22,218 bases of DNA from an uncultured Clostridia bacterium (lineage in GTDB: Bacteria > Bacillota > Clostridia > Oscillospirales > CAG-272). Location: assembly GCA_946641795.1 (NCBI GenBank), contig CAMPBZ010000003.1:1-22218 (forward strand), read 5' to 3'. The position numbers were made by a program, and so were the translations under genes. The first letter of the stretch is position 1; every line of letters starts with the position of its first letter. The notes beneath the pieces are model-generated. The model was not told the origin of the DNA and did no database searches. It worked only from the letters and a program-made list of their open reading frames with translations. Positions 15,592 through 22,218 of this stretch are shown here, one piece after another.

Positions 15592-18500
15592 TTATTCTGC
15601 ATCCTCTTCAGCGGCTGCTTTTGCTGCGGCTTTTGCTTCGGCCGCGGCCGCTTTGGCTTCCTTGGTAGCGCTCTTCAAAGCCTTGAAGACTTTGGTATCT
15701 TCTTTTACGACGTAGTTGCGGTATCTGATGCTTACGCCGTCGGCTTCAAACGGGTCTTCTTGGTTGATGTCCAGGAACAGGCCTGCGTCGTTGAGCCAAG
15801 AAACGAACTGGTTGAAGTAAACTTCGGGGTTTCCGCCGCCGGTGCCGCGAACGAGCTTGGAGTTTGCAATGCTCTCCAGGATCTGATCCAGCTCGTGCTT
15901 GTAAACGTCAATGTAGCGCTCGGCGCTGGTTTCGGGATTTGCACGGAAGGCGCAAATTTCCTTGAACACGTCGTAAGCAACGGTGGCAACTCTTTCGGCG
16001 TCGTCATTGTCGCGGGTAGATTCTTCGCTGACTTTGATGAGGAAGGCGAACTCCAGAATGTTCGGGCCTTTCTTTGCGGTGTCGCCGGAGCCCTTGTAAA
16101 TGTTGCTGGAAGCGTCCTTGAACAGGCTGGTGGTCATCCAGCTCATAAAGTCGCTCTGGGTGATCTTGCCCTTCAGGGTTGCAACTTCCTGGTCGCTGGC
16201 AATGTTGGGCAACGAGTTCTTGAAGTGGGTGATCATCTCGTCGAAGGCCTTGCTGTTCTCCTCAACGAAGGTATCCTCGTTGCGGATCCAGGAAACGAGC
16301 TGGGCAATGTTCTTCATATTGATCGGGCCGCCGTCCTCGGAGTTGACGGGGGAGTGATCCTTCTTGCGGAAGACATATACGCTGTTTGCAAGCTGATCCA
16401 GCATCAGGCCGCCGGTAGCAAGTGCGTAAAGCAGAGCTTTCGCCATCTTCTTATCGGCAATTTCTTCCATTGCGTCGTTCAGGTAGGGCAGGTAGCCGCG
16501 TTTGTACCAGCCGAAACCGAGGTGGGGGTTCCACATATCGGTATCATATTTCTCGGCGCTCTCAACGGCGGTGCGGTAAGCTCTGTAGTAGGAGTTCTCG
16601 TCCACGCTCAACTCGTCAAACTTGTCTACGCGCATCGGGGTAATGTCCATAATCTCGCCGGTGCAGTAGATCACGCCGTTGGGCATTCCGTCTACAACCA
16701 CAGTTCTCGCCTTCTGGTCGTTGGAGTATTCCTCTACAAATCCCTTTGCGCAGGCCTCGATCATCTCTTTCTCGGAGGTCATGCCGGCGGGAATGCCGAT
16801 GCCGTAGAAGTCGGCGCGGCGTTTGATGTACTGGGCGGTGCCCGTGGACATCATATAAACCATAATCTTGGAAGGACGGATCAGGTCTTTCAGGTCGCCG
16901 TCTTCTCTCCACTTGATGGAGGGAGTTGCGAGAATGGTGATCATATCGAAGTACTCGCGCAGTTTCTTTGCAACGGCGTTCTTGTCGTTGGGATCGTCGC
17001 ACTCGCGCTCAATAGCCTCTACCACGTTGCTTTCGCCAACGATCTTGAAGGCGTCGTCTCTGGAAATGAACTTCTTGTAGGAAGCGATCATTTCGCCAAA
17101 CAGCGAGCGGTAAGCGGCGGAATCCTTATCGTTGTACTTCTTGCCGGAGCTGGTGTCTTCCTCGGTTGCGTTCTTTGCTGCAACTGCGGCGGTATAAACG
17201 GTTTTGTAAACGCTCTTACCGACAATGTCATACATTTCGGCAATCTCGTCCTCGGTTTCGGCGCCGGCATTGCCGAAGACTTCTTTTGCGATCTTCTTTT
17301 TGCTTTCCTGGGAGGAGAGGACATTCACGGTGCCGTTGACCAGGCCGGAGTCCATATAAAGGGCGTTGGCGGTCAGCTCTTCCAGGGTCTCTCTTTCCTT
17401 CTCGAAGCGTTTGAAGAAGGTGCGGTACTTTTCAATGAGCAGGTCGATGCTATCGGAAACGCGTTTCAGAATGGCGTACTTGATCTGCTTTGTGGCTTCG
17501 CCCTGAATAATGGTGAAGAGCTTATCTGCGTCTTCTTTCACGTGTCTGTAATCGTTTGCAAAGTTGGAGCCCTTGGGGCCGTATTTCTTCGGCTTTCCGG
17601 AACCGAATTCCAGGAAACGATTTTGGCCGTACATAGCATATTTGCTCTTGGTATCGGTGCCGGCTTTCAAATCGCCGAGAATGGCGGCAAAGGCGTCTTC
17701 GTCGTAGCCGTTGCGAACTTCTTCCCACGGTTTGGTAGAGGTCAGATCGCCGTCTTCCAAAAGTCTGACTTTCAGCTCGCTGAGCTGAGCAAGAGCGGCC
17801 AGCGGGTGAATGTACTTTCTGCCGGTGGCGGTGCTGCCGTATTTCAGCAGGTTTTCTTCCAGGGAGAGGTCCATATTCTTGGAGAGCTCGGCGCCGGGAG
17901 CAAAGGAGATGATGGCGTCGGCAACGGTGGATCTCAATCTGCGGCGCAGGTTGAAACAATCCTCAAAGTATTCTTCCAGCGCGGCGTACTTCTTCTTTGC
18001 CAGATCGATGACGTCCTTTTGGGTCGGCTTTGCTTTGTCGTCCTTCATATCCTTGAAGGGATCGTCGGGCATTCTTGCGCTGATGTATTTCTGAATGCGG
18101 TTGTAGTAGCGCTCAGCCTTGGTTTCCTCAGCGCCTTCTTCCTCGTCGTCGCTGTCGGCGGCTTCCTGCGTTCCAACGGCAAGAATGTCGGTAATATTCA
18201 TCTTACCGGCTTCCTCAAACTCACCAATCACTTCCTGAACGATCCGTGCGTATTCGCCGTTCTTCATTACGTAGCGAACGCCCATTTCTTTGGCCTGTTT
18301 TTCGCGCTCTTTGATCTTTCTTTCGGCGGCCTGGTAGATGGAGAGCCATTCGTCGTTGCAGGAATCCAGCGCTTTTCTGTGCGCCAGGTAGCTGAGCAGA
18401 GCATCCTGCGGGAAGTTGATTTGCGAGGTTGCAATGCCGGCGAAAATGGCGCTTGCGCCGTTGTTTTGCGAACGGACGACCTCGTGGTTGGAGGCCTCGC

Positions 18501-19392
18501 TGTCAAACTCGCCGCCGGTCTTGGTGCAAATCAGGGTGTAAAGAGCGTTTGCAAGCACGATGTTGTGAGCAAACGCGCTGACGCCGGTCATCTTATCCAG
18601 CATAAAGATCTGGGAGAAGGGAGCGGCGGAAGGCGTCCAGTATTCGGGATCGTTGGAATCGAACAGCACGCCAACATTGGGCTCGTCCGGGGAACCGATG
18701 CGAATGTTGATCTTGGAGCGTTTGCGGTCAAATCTGCCCTCGTTGTAGTTTCTGGCAACCAGGTTGATGGCGTTCAGCTCGCGGAGGATTGCATAAGCGT
18801 TTGCAACAACCTTTATGCGGTTCTCGTCGGTCTGCTTGTCTCTGAAAATGTCGGGCAGGAGGATCATTGCGTTCACGATCGGATCTTTGCCCAGGTTCTT
18901 GCGCAGGAATTTCTTTGCAAACAGGGCGATCGGAATGAAGGAACCGGAACCGGTACCGCCGGCAACCGACGAAATTACATACACTTCGCAGATTGCGTTG
19001 GGATCGGCAACCATTTTTTCCAGAGCGTTGATGAAACGGCTGCGCAGTTCGTTCTTGTTCATCAGGTTCATAAACGCCAGGTAGGATTTCTTTCTCCACT
19101 GGGAGGCACCGCGGATCATTTCCTGGGAGCGAACGGCCTTGTCGTCGCAGGGGAACCACTCGCGCAGGAACTTTTTGCCGAGACGATCGCAAATGGTGCC
19201 AACGCTGGCGGAGTCTGCCATGGGGATGGGGGTTGCGGAGGTGATTTGCTGGATGTCTGCTTTGTCGGTATCAAAAACGATTGCAGTAATGTTGTTGTCG
19301 TTCTGCGTACCGAACTCTTTGATCTTTTTGTAGAACACATCTACGGTTTTGCTTCCGGCGCCACCCACGCCGATTAAGAGGATGTTTTTCAT
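15592..19392 (-). CDS. Tubulin/FtsZ-superfamily protein, first paralogue (1266 aa)
   Basis: The protein starts MKNILLIGVGGAGSKTVDVF, with the GxGGxG loop at residues 8-13 as in FtsZ and tubulin. Residues 145-151 are GGTGSGS in ISSVAGGTGSGSFIPIALF, the GTP phosphate-binding signature. Further shared family features are the helix VANAYAILRELNAIN, IRIGSPDEPNVGVLFDS, and a C-terminal MWNPHLGFGW...LPYL segment. Its length and motifs fit the large bacterial tubulin-like family that Makarova and Koonin linked to VWA proteins and membrane remodelling. Between about 350 and 800 it has charged, probably coiled-coil stretches, and the tail is an Ala/Lys/Glu-rich helix ending KAAAEEDAE. AGGAG lies seven bases before the start. 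The preceding gene, ending 38 bases upstream, encodes the VWA membrane protein. A GTP-dependent cytoplasmic scaffold or filament is inferred. Confidence 0.86.
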   Translation of the reverse strand: MKNILLIGVGGAGSKTVDVFYKKIKEFGTQNDNNITAIVFDTDKADIQQITSATPIPMADSASVGTICDRLGKKFLREWFPCDDKAVRSQEMIRGASQWRKKSYLAFMNLMNKNELRSRFINALEKMVADPNAICEVYVISSVAGGTGSGSFIPIALFAKKFLRKNLGKDPIVNAMILLPDIFRDKQTDENRIKVVANAYAILRELNAINLVARNYNEGRFDRKRSKINIRIGSPDEPNVGVLFDSNDPEYWTPSAAPFSQIFMLDKMTGVSAFAHNIVLANALYTLICTKTGGEFDSEASNHEVVRSQNNGASAIFAGIATSQINFPQDALLSYLAHRKALDSCNDEWLSIYQAAERKIKEREKQAKEMGVRYVMKNGEYARIVQEVIGEFEEAGKMNITDILAVGTQEAADSDDEEEGAEETKAERYYNRIQKYISARMPDDPFKDMKDDKAKPTQKDVIDLAKKKYAALEEYFEDCFNLRRRLRSTVADAIISFAPGAELSKNMDLSLEENLLKYGSTATGRKYIHPLAALAQLSELKVRLLEDGDLTSTKPWEEVRNGYDEDAFAAILGDLKAGTDTKSKYAMYGQNRFLEFGSGKPKKYGPKGSNFANDYRHVKEDADKLFTIIQGEATKQIKYAILKRVSDSIDLLIEKYRTFFKRFEKERETLEELTANALYMDSGLVNGTVNVLSSQESKKKIAKEVFGNAGAETEDEIAEMYDIVGKSVYKTVYTAAVAAKNATEEDTSSGKKYNDKDSAAYRSLFGEMIASYKKFISRDDAFKIVGESNVVEAIERECDDPNDKNAVAKKLREYFDMITILATPSIKWREDGDLKDLIRPSKIMVYMMSTGTAQYIKRRADFYGIGIPAGMTSEKEMIEACAKGFVEEYSNDQKARTVVVDGMPNGVIYCTGEIMDITPMRVDKFDELSVDENSYYRAYRTAVESAEKYDTDMWNPHLGFGWYKRGYLPYLNDAMEEIADKKMAKALLYALATGGLMLDQLANSVYVFRKKDHSPVNSEDGGPINMKNIAQLVSWIRNEDTFVEENSKAFDEMITHFKNSLPNIASDQEVATLKGKITQSDFMSWMTTSLFKDASSNIYKGSGDTAKKGPNILEFAFLIKVSEESTRDNDDAERVATVAYDVFKEICAFRANPETSAERYIDVYKHELDQILESIANSKLVRGTGGGNPEVYFNQFVSWLNDAGLFLDINQEDPFEADGVSIRYRNYVVKEDTKVFKALKSATKEAKAAAAEAKAAAKAAAEEDAE

Positions 19393-19430
19393 TTTGCTTC
19401 TCCTTTTTTATTTGCTTTTATTTTTACTTT

Positions 19431-22218
19431 TTATTTTTGGATAAAGAAGAGGATTTCTTTTGCTTTCCGGGCGCGTTTGTTTCCAATGCGCTTGAAGCCG
19501 TAGTACACATAATACTCGTTGGAGCTGATCAGAGCCGGCTTTTCTTCCGATTCTTCCACCTTGCGGTTGAACGAAACATCAAAACCGTTCAATACAAGGC
19601 CGGAGCGTGCCGCTTTGCCGTTCTTTTCTTCAACGGCAAGCGAAGTCAAATTGGCTTCCACGTTGTTTTCCTCAATGGCTTTCAAAAAGTCATCAAGCGG
19701 GGCAACGCCGCCCTTATATCTTGCGTGGAATATCTCGTCGCGGTCAAAGAAGAACAGAAGCGAGCCATCCTTGTTCAGGCTGAGCGTTCCGCCGCCGATC
19801 ATTATGGGCGGTTGATTGCGCAACGCGCCTGTGAAGAAACGCTTAATATGCCATTTAATGAGGGCGCCGCTGGAAATATTAACTGCTTCCACCGTGGTAG
19901 AAACTTCCTTCGGGCGCCAAACGTCAAGGGTGACGAACACGCCGCGCGGAAGCGTTTTCTTGGTGAAGAAGCCGATGATATAAATAATAATGTAGATAAT
20001 CAGCAGGATGAGCAGGATGCGCCAAACGTACTGCCAAATCGGGCTGGGGGTAAAGACGACGGCGTCGGTTGCCTCGGCTTCCAGGTAGCGCACGGTAACG
20101 GTCTTGCTGCCGTTGAATTGGAGCATCGAGGTAAACACCGAGAAGATGCCGGGCTGATCCTTGACCACCTTGCAGTAGAGGAGCGGCTCGCCGTTCACAA
20201 CTTCAATGCCGGTTTGCACGCCGGCAGGAAGCAGGAAGAAGGAGAGCGCCGTAGGCAATTTGATTTGGAGCTGTTTGCTCTCGTAGAACTGGATCAATTC
20301 CTCCTCGTGCACCGGGATCCCGTCGCGGCTGAGCCGGAAGTAAAGCCCCGCGTTCGATTGTTCAATTCCAAAGCGGTCCACCTCTTTTTTCATCAGGTCG
20401 ACCGGTTCCAGAACAAACGCGGTTTTTTCCAGCATAAAGGTTGCGGTTGCCGTTGCTTCGCCAACCGAAACGCCGGGGCAGGTCACCTTTACCGTTACCT
20501 TCTTTTCGCCGGGGGTGCGGTAGGTTTCCCGAACGTGGTCGGCTTTGGGAACGTAACGCAGGGTGTTTCCGGAAACTTCGGCGTACTGCGTTACTTCGTC
20601 GTCGCCGAAGAACACGTGGTATTCAATAATGGGGTTTTCAAAATCGATGCGCTTATCGTCGCCGGTCAGCTCAAAGGTGATCCCGTCGGCATTTTCGATC
20701 AGCGCGTACTGCCGGATGGTGGTCAGCTCGTTTACGGCGGTCGTTACCGCCATTGCTTTCGGGGCAACGGTGAAAGAGGTGATCCCCTCGGTGGTGCCGA
20801 CTTTGATCTCCGCCTGGTATTTGCCGTAGGCAAGTTTGGTTTGCGGGTAGGCGATCAGGCCGGAACCGGCTTTTTCAAACGGGATCTCCTCGTCCCCGTG
20901 GGTCACGCGAACCGTCCATTGGTCGGGGGTAAAGGGGGTAGCGTCCGGCGCGCCGTTGATATACAGGGTAAACTCTACCCGGTCGCGGTCGCCGCCGGCG
21001 CCTTCGGAGAATTTGCCGTCAATGCGGGTGCCGGGGTCGATCTTGCAAACGTCCTCGCGGTAGCGCGCGTCCTTCGGCGGAACCGAGGGATCCGACCGCA
21101 CTACCATTTTGACAGAGAAGGTGTCGGGGGGGCCGGAAACGTCGATCACAGCGTAGGCTTTGCCGTTTTCAATGCCTCTCCGTTTGAGGGTGACCGGTCT
21201 GCCGCTATCGGCGGAGGCAACAATTTCGTAGTCAAGTTTTTTGGCGTTCAGCTGTCCTGCGTCAATCGGCGCGTCATCCACGTAAACGGTAAAGTTGACG
21301 CGGTATTCGGCGGCGGACTGGACAACGTCGTGCTCAATGCGGAACAGGGTAGGCTCGGCCTCAATGTTGCAGAAGAGCGAGCCGAACAGAGAATACTCGT
21401 TGGGGGCGCCTTTGTTGATCACCACGCTGACAACGATCTCGTTCTTTCCTTCCACAACCGGGAAAGGCTCGCCCACGGCGTGCGATTGCCCGGCGCAGGT
21501 CACCGCGCTCGTAATGTTGTTGCCGAAGGTTGCTTTCAGGTTGACCTCGTTGTGCGAGCGCTGGTCGTATGCGCGGTAGCCCACGCTGATCCTGTCGCCC
21601 GGTTTGAGGTGGGCGTTCATATCCTCGGGGGTGATCTCGTCGCCCGATTGGATACTGCCGCTGGCCCAGGTGATCTCGGGGCCTTCGTATTTGATGTACG
21701 GAGTAATATAAATGGAAGGTTCAAACAGCGCTGTTACGGTCGCGCCGTTCAGCGCTTCGGGGAAGGTGAGGGTGATGGTCCCGTCCTGAATGACGGTTCC
21801 CGGCGCGGGGCGAAGGACCGCCGAATACGCGCCGGCAATGGCGGAAACGCCGGAGGCGTCAATACCGCAGGCCTGCTCGGTGCGCAGCTGGCCGTTTGAA
21901 TAGCCTACCGAAACGCTTTGCAAGCTGCCTACCGCCACGTTTTGCGCCACCACCGAAACGCTGTTGACCGAATAATCCTTCGGCAGCTTGATGGTAGCGG
22001 TGTTCCCGCTGATGGTAACGTCGGCCGTGGTTGCCTGATATTTTCCGGTGATCTTTGCCGCAACCAGTTGCATTTTATCGGCAATGTCTTTTACGGCTTT
22101 ATAAGCGGAAAACGGCGTTTTCTTGTTGTATTCTTCCGCGCCGGAAGCGGCCAGGTCGGCCGCGCTGCTATCCAGACCGAACAAGATATAAATGGTGCGC
22201 AGTCCGTTATATCCTTTT
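19431..22218 (-). CDS. VWA-domain surface protein with Ig-like repeats, one TM helix and cytoplasmic tail (5' partial)
   Basis: The reading frame is open to the right edge, so the N terminus and most of the VWA domain lie outside; a TTG at 22184 is inside the frame and is not a convincing start. The first visible residues, GLRTIYILFG...DLAASGAEEYN...AVKDIADKM, match the last strand and helix of a VWA (metal-dependent adhesion) domain. About 600 residues of beta-rich, Ig/cadherin-like sequence follow (for example YRVNFTVYVDDAPI, VEFTLYINGAP, KVTVKVTCPGVSVG). A membrane helix spans about 715-738 counted from 22184 (VWRILLILLIIYIIIYIIGFF), then a KK-rich stop and a tail of about 175 residues. 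The ectodomain should face outward and the tail inward, towards the tubulin-like proteins encoded next. Confidence 0.8.
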   Translation of the reverse strand, partial: KGYNGLRTIYILFGLDSSAADLAASGAEEYNKKTPFSAYKAVKDIADKMQLVAAKITGKYQATTADVTISGNTATIKLPKDYSVNSVSVVAQNVAVGSLQSVSVGYSNGQLRTEQACGIDASGVSAIAGAYSAVLRPAPGTVIQDGTITLTFPEALNGATVTALFEPSIYITPYIKYEGPEITWASGSIQSGDEITPEDMNAHLKPGDRISVGYRAYDQRSHNEVNLKATFGNNITSAVTCAGQSHAVGEPFPVVEGKNEIVVSVVINKGAPNEYSLFGSLFCNIEAEPTLFRIEHDVVQSAAEYRVNFTVYVDDAPIDAGQLNAKKLDYEIVASADSGRPVTLKRRGIENGKAYAVIDVSGPPDTFSVKMVVRSDPSVPPKDARYREDVCKIDPGTRIDGKFSEGAGGDRDRVEFTLYINGAPDATPFTPDQWTVRVTHGDEEIPFEKAGSGLIAYPQTKLAYGKYQAEIKVGTTEGITSFTVAPKAMAVTTAVNELTTIRQYALIENADGITFELTGDDKRIDFENPIIEYHVFFGDDEVTQYAEVSGNTLRYVPKADHVRETYRTPGEKKVTVKVTCPGVSVGEATATATFMLEKTAFVLEPVDLMKKEVDRFGIEQSNAGLYFRLSRDGIPVHEEELIQFYESKQLQIKLPTALSFFLLPAGVQTGIEVVNGEPLLYCKVVKDQPGIFSVFTSMLQFNGSKTVTVRYLEAEATDAVVFTPSPIWQYVWRILLILLIIYIIIYIIGFFTKKTLPRGVFVTLDVWRPKEVSTTVEAVNISSGALIKWHIKRFFTGALRNQPPIMIGGGTLSLNKDGSLLFFFDRDEIFHARYKGGVAPLDDFLKAIEENNVEANLTSLAVEEKNGKAARSGLVLNGFDVSFNRKVEESEEKPALISSNEYYVYYGFKRIGNKRARKAKEILFFIQK

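Noticed and set aside
15037..19377. Very long plus-strand open frame (over 1400 codons) across the two tubulin-like genes
   Set aside because: It is antisense to two proteins with clear tubulin motifs and ribosome binding sites. The open frame arises from the GC-rich codon usage of the real genes; its translation is low-complexity Val/Gly/Leu-rich and has no domain.
19437..21899. Long plus-strand open frame opposite the VWA protein gene
   Set aside because: It mirrors a gene with good beta-domain, membrane-helix and tail features, and the antisense product has no recognisable features.

Overview
The window looks like a piece of a chromosome from an uncultured Gram-positive bacterium, probably a gut-type member of the Clostridia. 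This is inferred from strong AGGAGG-type ribosome binding sites, consensus sigma-A promoters, a tRNA gene with encoded CCA, a Clostridia-like small lipoprotein and moderately GC-rich native genes. No taxonomic marker gene is present, so the assignment is an inference.

Left part (1-3430). A tRNA-Arg(CCG) gene is followed by a cluster of strong inverted repeats and terminators (about 67-307). Then comes a visibly AT-rich, probably horizontally acquired type II restriction-modification cassette on the plus strand: a small HTH controller, a 215-residue protein carrying a PD-(D/E)XK-like signature, a 269-residue PD-(D/E)XK restriction endonuclease of apparent HinfI type, and an adenine methyltransferase that closely resembles M.HinfI/CcrM (predicted target GANTC). 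The controller and the methyltransferase each have their own near-consensus promoter. A small GC-rich lipoprotein gene follows, and a bidirectional terminator at about 3938-3974 closes this half.

Right part (22218 back to 3989, all minus strand). A single long operon of very large genes enters from beyond the right edge. In transcription order it encodes: (1) a surface protein with the end of a VWA domain, long Ig-like/beta-rich regions, one membrane helix and a cytoplasmic tail (5' end outside the window); (2) a 1266-residue tubulin/FtsZ-like protein; (3) a second, divergent 1084-residue tubulin/FtsZ-like protein; (4) a 688-residue protein of unknown family with two membrane helices and a coiled coil; (5) a 2032-residue membrane protein combining five predicted membrane helices, a degenerate helicase-like core, a four-cysteine zinc module, a long acidic linker and an intact Cys-His-Asp transglutaminase-like domain. 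Genes 4 and 5 overlap by ATGA.

The best candidate for an undescribed system is this operon. A tubulin-superfamily protein linked to a VWA protein has been proposed before as a membrane-remodelling system (the FtsZ-like families of Makarova and Koonin). What appears unusual here is the pair of large tubulin-like paralogues plus the giant helicase-like/transglutaminase membrane protein. Positive-inside topology puts the VWA/Ig part outside the cell and all the tubulin-like, coiled-coil, helicase-like and transglutaminase parts in the cytoplasm, which would suit a signal- or adhesion-responsive, membrane-anchored cytoskeletal machine. Its function cannot be read from sequence alone.
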